This document shows, piece after piece, positions 14,911 to 22,119 of a DNA stretch of 22,613 nucleotides. The DNA lies in assembly GCA_007132365.1 (NCBI GenBank), contig SLOS01000148.1, positions 1 through 22,613 on the forward strand. Direction: 5' to 3'. Below the pieces are notes generated by a model. The model was not told the DNA's origin. It saw only the letters and a list, made by a program, of their open reading frames with translations, and searched no databases. Positions within the stretch are counted from its first letter, which is position 1. The number at the start of each line of letters is the position of its first letter. The stretch is from Bacteroidales bacterium (GTDB taxonomy: Bacteria; Bacteroidota; Bacteroidia; Bacteroidales; PUMT01). A program made the position numbers and the translations under genes.

Positions 14911-16728
14911 ATGGATGTTAAAATTAAAGAAAAAATTCGTGAATCTGTAAAGACTTTACCTTCACTGTCAGGAGTTTATTTGTTCAGGGACAGCGGAAAC
15001 AGGGTAATATACGTCGGCAAAGCGAAAAATCTAAAAAAAAGGGTTAGCTCCTACTTTTCAAAAAGAAAATTTGATAATAATAAACTCAGGGTGCTGGTCA
15101 GGCAGATAAGAAAGGTGGATCATATTGTTGTTGAAACTGAATCTGATGCACTACTTCTTGAGAATAACCTTATCAAGGAATACAGACCCCGTTATAATGT
15201 CCTTTTGAAAGATGATAAGTCATTTCCCTATATATGTATAAAAAAAGAGCCTTTCCCAAGGGTATTTTCAACGAGGAACCCAATAAAGGACGGTTCTTCA
15301 TATTACGGACCATATACTTCTGCTTATATGGTCAGAACTATATTGGATCTTATTAAACAACTATATCCCCTGCGAAACTGTAATTACCATCTCAGTAATG
15401 AAAATATAGATTCAGGCAAATTCAAGGTGTGCCTGGAGTACCATCTTGGCAATTGCAAAGGTCCCTGCGTTGGCAAGCAGGAATCAGAGGATTATGAAAA
15501 TAATATACAGCAAATTAAGAACATACTCAAGGGAAATATCCGTGGAGTTCAGGATTTTCTCAAAGAGCGGATGAAAACGCAGGCAAAGGAATTTGCCTAT
15601 GAAGAAGCCCAGAAAACAAAAGAAAAACTGGAAACCATTGAGAAGTATCAAAGTAAATCGACAATTGTAAATCCATCAATACGTGACCTTGACGTAATTT
15701 CATTTGTAGATAATCCGAAATATGCTGTTTCAAATTACATTAAAGTGGTAAATGGTGCTGTTGTTCAGTCACAAACCATGGAGATGAAGAAAGTGATGGC
15801 TGAAAATAAAACTGATCTTCTTGCTCTTGTAATTGCTGAAATACGAAGCAGGGAATTCACTTTTTCAAATGAAATTGTTGTACCCTTTCTTCCCGAAGTT
15901 GATATTCCCGGAGTAAAATTTGTAATTCCGTTCAAGGGAGATAAAAAAAGATTAATTGATCTATCCACAAGAAATGCATTATATTACTTAAAAGAAAAGG
16001 AGAAAATACTTTCAGCAGGAAAAACTGCCAGCAAAGCTGAACGTATCCTGGAAAAGGCGATGACCGACCTGAGGCTTCAAAATAAACCTTATCATATAGA
16101 ATGTTTTGACAATTCAAATATCCAGGGAACAAATCCGGTTTCAGCCTGTGTCGTTTTCCGGAATGCGCTGCCAAGCAAAAAAGAATACCGGCATTATAAT
16201 ATTCGAAGTGTGACCGGCCCGGATGATTATTCGTCGATGAAAGAGGTTATTACCCGCAGGTACCGGCGTATGGTCGATGAAAAGGCTTCCCTGCCGCAAT
16301 TAATAGTTGTTGATGGGGGCAAAGCCCAGCTGGGTGCCGCTGTCAATGCTATCTCTGAACTGGGTTTAACCCGGGATATCAGAATAATAGCAATTGCAAA
16401 AAAACTTGAGGAAATTTATTTCCCGGATGATCCTGTACCATTGTATCTCGATAAAACTTCGGAGACCCTTCGTTTAATACAGCATCTGCGAAACGAAGCG
16501 CACCGTTTCAGCCTGGTGTTTCACAGGCAGAAACGTTCAGCCGGATTTACCAGATCTGTTCTGCTATCTGTTCCCGGGCTCGGGAACAAAACTATCGAGA
16601 AGCTCTATTCTGAATTTAAGACATATGAGAGGATTAGAGATGTTGGTTTTGAAGAACTGTCATCGGTAATCGGAAGGACCAGGGCAAAAGCGCTGACTGA
16701 CTATTTTCGCCGGTCAGAACCACAATAA
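14911..16728 (+). CDS. uvrC: UvrABC system protein C (excinuclease subunit)
   Basis: UvrC makes both incisions around DNA lesions in nucleotide excision repair after loading by UvrB. The 605-residue protein has the full domain order: GIY-YIG nuclease at the N-terminus (LPSLSGVYLFRDSGNRVIYV and GKAKNLKKRVSSYF, about 16-50), a cysteine-containing middle segment (RNCNYHL, CLEYHLGNCKGPCVG), the UvrB-contacting UVR segment (about 215-250), the RNase H-like endonuclease half with ECFDNSNIQGTNPVSACVVF and VDGGKAQLGAAV, and a C-terminal helix-hairpin-helix pair (SVPGLGNKTIEKLYSEF...SSVIGRTRAKALTDYF). I choose the ATG at 14911, 16 bp after ade; an upstream in-frame TTG at 14884 would overlap the ade end and adds nine non-conserved residues. 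Confidence 0.97.
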   Translation: MDVKIKEKIRESVKTLPSLSGVYLFRDSGNRVIYVGKAKNLKKRVSSYFSKRKFDNNKLRVLVRQIRKVDHIVVETESDALLLENNLIKEYRPRYNVLLKDDKSFPYICIKKEPFPRVFSTRNPIKDGSSYYGPYTSAYMVRTILDLIKQLYPLRNCNYHLSNENIDSGKFKVCLEYHLGNCKGPCVGKQESEDYENNIQQIKNILKGNIRGVQDFLKERMKTQAKEFAYEEAQKTKEKLETIEKYQSKSTIVNPSIRDLDVISFVDNPKYAVSNYIKVVNGAVVQSQTMEMKKVMAENKTDLLALVIAEIRSREFTFSNEIVVPFLPEVDIPGVKFVIPFKGDKKRLIDLSTRNALYYLKEKEKILSAGKTASKAERILEKAMTDLRLQNKPYHIECFDNSNIQGTNPVSACVVFRNALPSKKEYRHYNIRSVTGPDDYSSMKEVITRRYRRMVDEKASLPQLIVVDGGKAQLGAAVNAISELGLTRDIRIIAIAKKLEEIYFPDDPVPLYLDKTSETLRLIQHLRNEAHRFSLVFHRQKRSAGFTRSVLLSVPGLGNKTIEKLYSEFKTYERIRDVGFEELSSVIGRTRAKALTDYFRRSEPQ

Positions 16729-16748
16729 ATTATAGAATAAATGTTTTT

Positions 16749-16767
16749 AAGCTGATAATCAGGCTTT
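16749..16767 (+). terminator. Weak hairpin after uvrC
   Basis: AAGCTG and CAGGCTT can pair around an ATAAT loop with one bulged base, followed by TATT. It lies 20 bp after the uvrC stop in a convergent gap. The stem is short and the T-tract poor, so this is a tentative terminator. Confidence 0.22.
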
Positions 16768-16848
16768 ATTCGTTGGTCAAATAAATAAATAAATCATAAG
16801 AGTTGAATTAACCTTTTGAATTAGAAGCGATTGGCTTCAATAACTCTG

Positions 16849-17823
16849 TTACCTGCTCCTCTCTGTGATATAGTCTGCAAGGTCAATTAAAGATCTTTTA
16901 GCCTCATTATCAGAGAAAACAGAAAGACAATCGATTGCCTTTTCCTTGTGTTCGTGCATTTTCCCAACGGCATACTCTAGCCCTTTTTTGCTAACTACAA
17001 AGTCAATTACCTTTTGGATTTTGGCCGAATTGTTATTGTTTCTTTTAATCAGTCCAAGAATCTCTCTTTTTTTTCCTGATGAAGCATTGGAAAGTGCATG
17101 AATAAGAGGAAGTGTGATCTTTTTCTCTTTTATGTCGTTGGCAATTGGTTTACCGATTATCCCTTTCTTTTGATAATCAAATATGTCGTCTTTAATCTGG
17201 AATGCTATCCCTGCATGTTCTGCATACTGTTTTAATTTTCCGATCCTGAAGTCATCTGTACTTACAGAAGTTGCTCCGGAACCGGCGCAGGCAACCATAA
17301 GTGTTGCCGTCTTTTTCCGGATTATGTCGAAATATTCTTCTTCTGTAATATTTAACTTTCTGGATTTCTGTATCTGATATAGTTCTCCTTCACTCATTTC
17401 TTTAACTGCTTCAGATACTATTTCAAGCAATTTATATTCTTTTTCTGCAACTGCAAGAAGAAGGCCTCTCGATAAAAGGTAATCGCCTACCAGTACTGCT
17501 ATTTTGGTTTTCCATATGGCATATAAGGAAAAGAAACCTCTTCTTTCATATGAATCATCCACAACGTCGTCGTGAATGAGGGTTGCAGTATGAAGCAACT
17601 CAATTAACGCAGCTGCTGTATAGGTTGAGCGGGTGGGCTCACCGATTATCCTGGCAGAGAGAAATACAAGAACCGGCCGGAGCTGTTTGCCTTTTCGTCT
17701 GAGGATATAATTTGTTATGTGGTTCAATAAAGGCACTTTTGTTTTCATGGAGGATTTGAAATAGGATTCAAATTCCAGCATTTCTTTATTTATGGGTGCT
17801 TTTATTGCGCTCAGACTGGCCAT
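16849..17823 (-). CDS. Polyprenyl diphosphate synthase (long-chain trans-prenyltransferase)
   Basis: A 324-residue all-helical isoprenyl diphosphate synthase that condenses isopentenyl diphosphate onto allylic primers, usually to make the quinone side chain. GKQLRPVLVFLSARI (45-59) binds the pyrophosphate of IPP; the first aspartate-rich motif is LIHDDVVDDS with D85, D86 and D89; the second is FQIKDDIFDY with D212, D213 and D216. The residue five before the first motif is Ala80 rather than an aromatic, which in this family favours long products, consistent with octaprenyl-type synthases. The stretch after the first motif, RRGFFSLYAIW, departs from the usual RRGxPSxNxxW. It faces uvrC across 120 bp and is divergent from the ArsR gene by 170 bp. 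Exact chain length cannot be told. Confidence 0.94.
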   Translation of the reverse strand: MASLSAIKAPINKEMLEFESYFKSSMKTKVPLLNHITNYILRRKGKQLRPVLVFLSARIIGEPTRSTYTAAALIELLHTATLIHDDVVDDSYERRGFFSLYAIWKTKIAVLVGDYLLSRGLLLAVAEKEYKLLEIVSEAVKEMSEGELYQIQKSRKLNITEEEYFDIIRKKTATLMVACAGSGATSVSTDDFRIGKLKQYAEHAGIAFQIKDDIFDYQKKGIIGKPIANDIKEKKITLPLIHALSNASSGKKREILGLIKRNNNNSAKIQKVIDFVVSKKGLEYAVGKMHEHKEKAIDCLSVFSDNEAKRSLIDLADYITERSR

Positions 17824-17937
17824 CAGACATAATTTGGTGTAAAAATAGTAATTTATAAAGAGATAATTCCGAGAATTAAAAATATAGAGGCAAGTTGTAT
17901 TCTGATAATTGTCATGTTTTCATTTATGATGTATTTA

Positions 17938-17945
17938 TATATTTG
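17938..17945 (+). promoter_or_regulatory. Candidate -7 element for the ArsR-type gene
   Basis: TATATTTG is an exact TAnnTTTG match, 48 bp before the start codon. A TTTT at 17917-17920 lies 17 bp upstream, slightly too close for the usual 19-21 bp. The surrounding sequence is very AT-rich, so support is moderate. Confidence 0.35.
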
Positions 17946-17993
17946 TATAATAGTAAAGTTATCCGGCAGTCCAAATTAAAATGATTTTTAATA

Positions 17994-18287
17994 ATGAAAT
18001 TTAGCGAACTGAATGTTGAACATCTTGATAAGGCTGCCAATATGCTTAAAGCTATTGCTCATCCTATGCGAATAGCCATTATCGGATTTCTTGAGGGAGG
18101 GAAAAAATTAACCGTTACACAAATCCATGAGCTGCTGGAGATAGAGCAGTCAACTACTTCTCATCACCTTGGTATTCTGAAAGACAAGGGTGTATTATCG
18201 TCAAAGAGAGAAGGTAAAAATACTTTTTATTTCCTTAAGCATAATAATCTAACTCAGATTGTTGATTGCATCAACAGGTGTTGCTAA
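17994..18287 (+). CDS. ArsR/SmtB-type winged-helix transcriptional regulator
   Basis: A 97-residue single-domain repressor. AIAHPMRIAIIGFLEGG opens the domain, LTVTQIHELLEIEQSTTSHHLGILKDKGVLSSKREGKNTFYFL is the winged helix, with QSTTSHHLGILKDKGVL as recognition helix. There is no ELCVCD-type arsenic/cadmium site in the recognition region. The C-terminal helix ends DCINRCC, with C92, C96 and C97 as the only cysteines, so a thiol- or metal-based switch in the dimer interface helix is plausible but not shown. Its stop overlaps the stop of the convergent S41 protease gene (18284-18287). No obvious target gene adjoins it; it may control itself or the divergent prenyltransferase. Confidence 0.92.
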   Translation: MKFSELNVEHLDKAANMLKAIAHPMRIAIIGFLEGGKKLTVTQIHELLEIEQSTTSHHLGILKDKGVLSSKREGKNTFYFLKHNNLTQIVDCINRCC

Positions 18288-18316
18288 CAGTTTATCAGGT
18301 TATTAAACCTGTTGAT
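18270..18316. other. Overlapping hairpins at the ArsR/S41 convergent ends
   Basis: ATCAACAGGT (18270-18279) is the exact reverse complement of 18307-18316, and within the loop CAGGTT-ATTA-AACCTG (18296-18311) forms a second perfect 6-bp stem that uses part of the same right arm. The two are mutually exclusive. No T-tract follows, so this could be a bidirectional 3' structure or chance. Confidence 0.3.
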
Positions 18317-20035
18317 AGACTGACCCAAAACAGTCATATCACTTTTTTGCCGTTCGCTTGAATATGTCATAGACCCTTCGAGAATTGAATCATAAATTGC
18401 CCTGTTTTTCAAAATCTCAATTGCTTTTCCAATATAGGGATCCCCTGTCAGAGAGGCCTCAATCCTCCCCTTTTGGTAATAGTACCTGCTGGCAATTTCT
18501 TCCCTGAGAAGAGCTTTTATGTCATCTTTATATGTCTCGAGATCTTTTTTCTTATCATGCCGGATTCTTTCTTCAAGCTCTTTAAATAAATCACTTGAAA
18601 GATCATAGTATTGTTCCTGCTTTGCAGCATTGATGAGCTGTTTAAGATTGGCTTCAGTTTGTGTTTGATAATCAAAATCCACTTCTTCAAGGAAATCTAT
18701 AAAATCCCGGTATTCCTCGTCACTGATCTGAAAAGATGAAACGGGAGGTATTTCAGGATTACGTGCCGCGTAAAGAGTAGCATAATTAAAAATATGGTTA
18801 CGGGCATAAAGATTTACCACAACCGGAGCAGTTCTTTTTTCTTTTATTTCGATATCAGGCATAATGCCCCCGCCGTCATAGACTATCCTGCCACCTTTCG
18901 TTCTGAATTCATTGATCATGGAATCAGGGATATAGGAAATACCGCTGTCATTTGAAAAATCCATGGCCTGGATACATCTGCCGCTGGGTGTGTAATATTT
19001 TGCGGTGGTTATTTTAAGCTGGGCATTGTAGCTGAGCTGGCGTGTAGTTTGGATGAGTCCCTTGCCGAAGGTCCTTTGTCCTACTAAAACTCCCCTGTCG
19101 AGGTCCTGAAGTGCGCCTGCAACTATTTCAGAAGCCGATGCAGAGCTTTTTCCAACCAGAACTACCACCGGAATATCAGGATCAAGGGGATTTTTCCTTG
19201 CTCTGTAGGTATGATCCCATTGCTTTAATTTTCCCCTGGTACTGACTATATCCTCATCTTTGTCAACAAAAAGGTTTGTAACATTTACGGCCTCCATCAG
19301 CAATCCACCCGGATTACCCCTTACATCCAGAATTACCGATTCAATACCATGTGACCTTTGGAGGTATTTCATGGCATCCCTGACCTCTTGATGAGCATTT
19401 TCAGTGAAACCATTGAACTGGATATATCCGATTTGGTCTGCAACAGTCCCGTACCAGGCTACATTGTCAATTTTGACTTCTTCTCTTGTTATTGCCTTAG
19501 TTATCGGATCAGGTTCTCCATTGCGCTGAATAGTAATATTGATATTGCTTTGAGGCTGACCCTTGAGTAATTCGCTGATTTCATTCACCAAAAAACCTTT
19601 TGTTGATTTGCCTTCGATGGCGATAATGATATCTCCGGCACGAAGGCCCGATTTTTGAGCAGGGTAGTTTTCATAGGGTTCTATTATCATTACGTAATCA
19701 CCTACCTGGCGAATCAAAGCACCTATCCCTCCGTATCTGCCGGTTGTCATCGTGGCATAATTATCTTTCTCCGATTCAGGTATGTAGGTGGTATATGGAT
19801 CAAGTCCACGGAGTACTCCCCCTATCCCGTTTTCTATAAGTTTTTCCGGTTCCGTATCATCAACGTAAAACAGGCTTATTTCCCTTATCATCGAGAAAAA
19901 AATATCCATATTCCGGGCAAGCTGGAAATCCCTGTTTGCCGAAATATTGGCGAATCCGTAAGTCAGAATTATTAAGCCCGACGCTGCCAGTAAAATGATA
20001 CCGTTATTTCTGAGTTTTCCGAAGAATTTATCCAT
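18284..20035 (-). CDS. S41-family C-terminal processing peptidase (CtpA/Prc-like)
   Basis: A 583-residue envelope protease with an N-terminal membrane anchor (IILLAASGLIILTYGFANISA, about 13-33). The order is an N-terminal helical region with VLRGLDPYTTYIPESE, a PDZ domain (about 95-175, YGGIGALIRQVGDYVMI and GLRAGDIIIAIEG), then the S41 core. The Ser-Lys dyad appears in GKSSASASEIVAGALQD (295-311, serine in the SASASE run) and GQRTFGKGLIQT (K325). ILDVRGNPGG (235-244) is the usual substrate-binding strand. A 200-residue charged C-terminal extension follows, as in many Bacteroidota members. Such enzymes trim C-termini of envelope proteins in the periplasm. The stop codon overlaps that of the convergent ArsR gene. 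Confidence 0.94.
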   Translation of the reverse strand: MDKFFGKLRNNGIILLAASGLIILTYGFANISANRDFQLARNMDIFFSMIREISLFYVDDTEPEKLIENGIGGVLRGLDPYTTYIPESEKDNYATMTTGRYGGIGALIRQVGDYVMIIEPYENYPAQKSGLRAGDIIIAIEGKSTKGFLVNEISELLKGQPQSNINITIQRNGEPDPITKAITREEVKIDNVAWYGTVADQIGYIQFNGFTENAHQEVRDAMKYLQRSHGIESVILDVRGNPGGLLMEAVNVTNLFVDKDEDIVSTRGKLKQWDHTYRARKNPLDPDIPVVVLVGKSSASASEIVAGALQDLDRGVLVGQRTFGKGLIQTTRQLSYNAQLKITTAKYYTPSGRCIQAMDFSNDSGISYIPDSMINEFRTKGGRIVYDGGGIMPDIEIKEKRTAPVVVNLYARNHIFNYATLYAARNPEIPPVSSFQISDEEYRDFIDFLEEVDFDYQTQTEANLKQLINAAKQEQYYDLSSDLFKELEERIRHDKKKDLETYKDDIKALLREEIASRYYYQKGRIEASLTGDPYIGKAIEILKNRAIYDSILEGSMTYSSERQKSDMTVLGQSINRFNNLINC

Positions 20036-20109
20036 GGTTAATAAAATTTTTTCTGGATCGGTTTATTTCCGTATTGGAATTCAGAGTACAAAATGTATTG
20101 TGAATCATT

Positions 20110-20118
20110 GCAAAATTA
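20110..20118 (-). promoter_or_regulatory. Candidate -7 element for the S41 peptidase gene
   Basis: On the minus strand this reads TAATTTTGC, matching the Bacteroidota TAnnTTTGC form in full, 75 bp before the start codon. No good -33 TTTG is seen 19-21 bp upstream, so half the promoter is unsupported. Confidence 0.38.
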
Positions 20119-20178
20119 ATACTTTTTCTTCAAGGAAATTTTCTAATTTGTCTGTGTGTAATTTTTTCATCTTGATTG

Positions 20179-20216
20179 TGTGTAATTTTAAATGAAAAAA
20201 ATTTCATCTACATTTG
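20179..20216 (+). repeat. 38-bp direct repeat, copy 2
   Basis: Identical to 11226-11263. It is preceded by TGTGTGTAATTTTTTCATC (20153-20171), so the first 13 bp of that stretch also form a tandem repeat with the 38-mer itself. The upstream half-site AATTTTTTCAT (20160-20170) parallels the left arm before copy 1. The first ATG in the repeat (20192) lies upstream of the predicted transcription start and is not a likely initiator. Confidence 0.95.
20186..20216 (+). promoter_or_regulatory. Predicted promoter, same architecture as the mnmG promoter
   Basis: TTTT (20186-20189), a 19-bp spacer with the dyad ATGAAA-AAAA-TTTCAT (20192-20207), then TACATTTG (20209-20216). Transcription would start near 20222 and run rightward, 14 nt before the ATG at 20237 and about 280 nt before the radical SAM start at 20500. 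Confidence 0.6.
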
Positions 20217-20236
20217 AGAAGCCGGAGCTGATTTTT

Positions 20237-20437
20237 ATGCAAAGGCTGTGGTTCAATTTGGCTTCAGTCTTCCTTATTGCCGCAAGGAGTGTCATTTTCA
20301 CCGGCACCGGAGTCAGTTGCTCGGGTTTTGTCGGTACAGGAATCGGTTTTACCTGCAATTTTGAGTTATTTTATACGTTAAAAATTAGTGGTATGAAATT
20401 AGATTTATATGTGCAACCGGTCACCAGCCTGATTTAA
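20237..20437 (+). CDS. Possible 66-codon small protein downstream of the repeated promoter
   Basis: The frame starts at an ATG 21 bp after the end of the promoter repeat, almost the same distance as for mnmG (23 bp), and runs to the TAA at 20435-20437. The product starts MQRLWFNLASVFLIAARSVI, a hydrophobic, signal- or membrane-like segment, and continues with a Gly/Thr/Cys-rich middle (GTGVSCSGFVGTGIGFTC) and a hydrophobic end. I do not recognise it. An open frame of this size can arise by chance, and the same DNA also has open frames on the other strand, so it may equally be leader RNA or a gene remnant. The only positive argument is the promoter spacing. Confidence 0.25.
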   Translation: MQRLWFNLASVFLIAARSVIFTGTGVSCSGFVGTGIGFTCNFELFYTLKISGMKLDLYVQPVTSLI

Positions 20438-20499
20438 GTCTGCAATGATCATTAAGGGGTTGTAATTTTTATAGAATTCAAATCAAAATATGTAATATT

Positions 20500-21594
20500 A
20501 TGGATGCCTTAAAAACAAAGCGGAGGGATTTTTGCCGGAAACTTGCATCTTTATCCCTGGCCGGTTTGCTCCCAATGCCAGCTTTTGCAGCATGTTTTTC
20601 TGATCCCTCTACACGAAACAGTAACATATCCCATAAAAATATGTCTGCAATACCTGATAGTTTCTCCGGTGATTTTGAACCTGGCTACCTGAAACTCCAT
20701 CGTACAGGTGAACTTAAAGCCAGGGCTGAAGTTATGTGGGATATGATGGGCGCCTGCAGGCTTTGCCCCCGTGAATGCGAGAATGACAGGATACGCGGAC
20801 AAAAAGGTGATTACTGCGACGCTACCGCCCAGCTACGTGTCTCTTCCTTTAACCCGCATTTTGGTGAAGAGCGGCCCCTGGTCGGCAGGAACGGTTCAGG
20901 GACTATTTTTTTCACTCATTGCGCAATGTTATGTGTTTTCTGTATTAACTGGGAAATCAGCCAGGGTGGTGCAGGCCGGAATTATAGCATAAAGCAGTTG
21001 AGCGATATGATGCTTCAGCTTCAAAGGATCGGATGTCATAATATTAATGTAGTGACACCCACTCATTATGCCCCACATATACTGCTTGCGCTCGACCAGG
21101 CTGCGTCCAGGGGATTAAAACTGCCGGTAGCCTACAATACCAGCGGATGGGAACGACTTGAGATACTTAATCTCCTTGATGGGGTCATTGATATTTATCT
21201 TGCAGATTTCAAGTATTTTGACTCCGATATGGCAAATAAGTATTCACCAGGTGCCGATACCTATCCGGAAATAACGAAAAAAGCGATTACCGAGATGAAC
21301 CGCCAGGTCGGGATCGCTGATCCACGTGCCAACAGTGGCATACTTCAGCGGGGATTAATAATAAGGCATCTTGTGATGCCGAATAATGTCGGCGGATCTG
21401 GAGATCTGTTACGGTGGATAGCAGAAAACCTTCCTAAAGAGACCTATGTAAATATTATGTCCCAGTACCGGCCTATGTTCAATGCTCATGATTATCCGGA
21501 AATTTCCCGCAGACTAACTGTGAGGGAATACCGTGATGCTGTTGCTGCAGCCCGTAACGCCGGCCTTACAAATCTGGACATACAGGGAGGTTAG
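20500..21594 (+). CDS. Radical SAM protein, PflA/PflX-like (COG1313 type), with Tat-like N-terminus
   Basis: A 364-residue radical SAM protein. The SAM-binding cluster motif is C141-x3-C145-x2-C148 in THCAMLCVFCINWEISQGG. Before it is a second cysteine set, C86-x2-C89-x3-C93 plus C106 (ACRLCPRECENDR...GDYC), typical of the PflX-type branch related to pyruvate formate-lyase activases, whose substrates are unknown. The later barrel strands NINVVTPTHYAPHI, YNTSGWE, DIYLADFKYF, LIIRHLVMPNNVGG and YVNIMSQYRPM fit this family. The first 31 residues look like a twin-arginine signal: KRRDFCRKL, hydrophobic LASLSLAGLLPMP, then AFA-A as cleavage site. That is odd for an enzyme needing SAM and reductant. 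No glycyl-radical enzyme is nearby. The function is unknown. Confidence 0.88.
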   Translation: MDALKTKRRDFCRKLASLSLAGLLPMPAFAACFSDPSTRNSNISHKNMSAIPDSFSGDFEPGYLKLHRTGELKARAEVMWDMMGACRLCPRECENDRIRGQKGDYCDATAQLRVSSFNPHFGEERPLVGRNGSGTIFFTHCAMLCVFCINWEISQGGAGRNYSIKQLSDMMLQLQRIGCHNINVVTPTHYAPHILLALDQAASRGLKLPVAYNTSGWERLEILNLLDGVIDIYLADFKYFDSDMANKYSPGADTYPEITKKAITEMNRQVGIADPRANSGILQRGLIIRHLVMPNNVGGSGDLLRWIAENLPKETYVNIMSQYRPMFNAHDYPEISRRLTVREYRDAVAAARNAGLTNLDIQGG

Positions 21595-21656
21595 GATTTT
21601 CTTGATTTGAAGGAGTTAAAATTCTGGTTAATATTAAGGTTCAATTCTGTGCTTTG

Positions 21657-22115
21657 ATGATCATTATAAAAAAGGCCCATCCCGGAAATGTGGAATTAAT
21701 TTCATTGTTCCAGGAAAGAATGGCTCTGGAAACAGAAAATCTAAAACTGGATCCCTGTACTCTGAGGAGAGGAGTTAGCGCGGTATTTTCCGATCCGGTA
21801 AAAGGCTGTTACTATATTGCTGAAATTGAAGGTAAAATAGCCGGGTCACTTCTTATTACCTATGAATGGAGCGACTGGAGAAACGGAATGATATTGTGGA
21901 TCCAGTCAGTCTATGTTTTACCCGAATACCGTAATAAAGGGGTATTCAGGCATTTATATAACCATATCAAGAAAATGGTTGAAGATGATCCGGGTCATCA
22001 CGGTATCCGCCTGTATGTTGACAGAACAAATAAAAGGGCTATGGATGTATACAGCCGGTATGGAATGAATGGAGGGCATTACCGCCTGTTTGAATGGATC
22101 AAATTTTCCCGGTGA
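21657..22115 (+). CDS. GNAT-family N-acetyltransferase
   Basis: A 152-residue single-domain acetyltransferase that would move an acetyl group from acetyl-CoA to an unknown amine. The acetyl-CoA-binding motif A is in the segment ILWIQSVYVLPEYRNKGVFRHL, with the R-N-K-G-V-F pyrophosphate loop; the motif B region is IRLYVDRTNKRAMDVYSRYGM, with the usual N...A...Y...GM pattern near the C-terminus. ATG at 21657 is preferred over the in-frame TTG just before it. It starts 62 bp after the radical SAM gene and 4 bp before the glycosyltransferase gene, so it is probably co-transcribed with the latter. Confidence 0.9.
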   Translation: MIIIKKAHPGNVELISLFQERMALETENLKLDPCTLRRGVSAVFSDPVKGCYYIAEIEGKIAGSLLITYEWSDWRNGMILWIQSVYVLPEYRNKGVFRHLYNHIKKMVEDDPGHHGIRLYVDRTNKRAMDVYSRYGMNGGHYRLFEWIKFSR

Positions 22116-22119
22116 ACCT

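Larger units (their letters stand above)
20036..20499. other. 464-bp divergent intergenic region between the S41 and radical SAM genes
   Basis: This is the largest gap in the window. It holds a leftward -7 candidate (20110-20118), a 13-bp direct repeat TGTGTGTAATTTT (20153-20165 and 20177-20189, 24 bp apart), the second copy of the 38-bp promoter repeat (20179-20216), and a relatively GC-rich 130-bp stretch (about 20220-20360) with CCGGCACCGG and GGTA...TACC dyads. That stretch may be a small gene, a structured leader or decayed coding sequence; see the separate entry for the 66-codon frame. Confidence 0.5.

Noticed and set aside
20192..20236. An earlier ATG (20192) as start of the small frame ending at 20437
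   Set aside because: This ATG is inside the promoter repeat, upstream of the predicted transcription start, so it would not be in the message.
20264..20365. Short minus-strand open frame ending CGNKED, hydrophilic and protein-like in composition
   Set aside because: About 32 codons, no good start codon, stops directly upstream in frame; could be a remnant of a lost gene but nothing supports expression.
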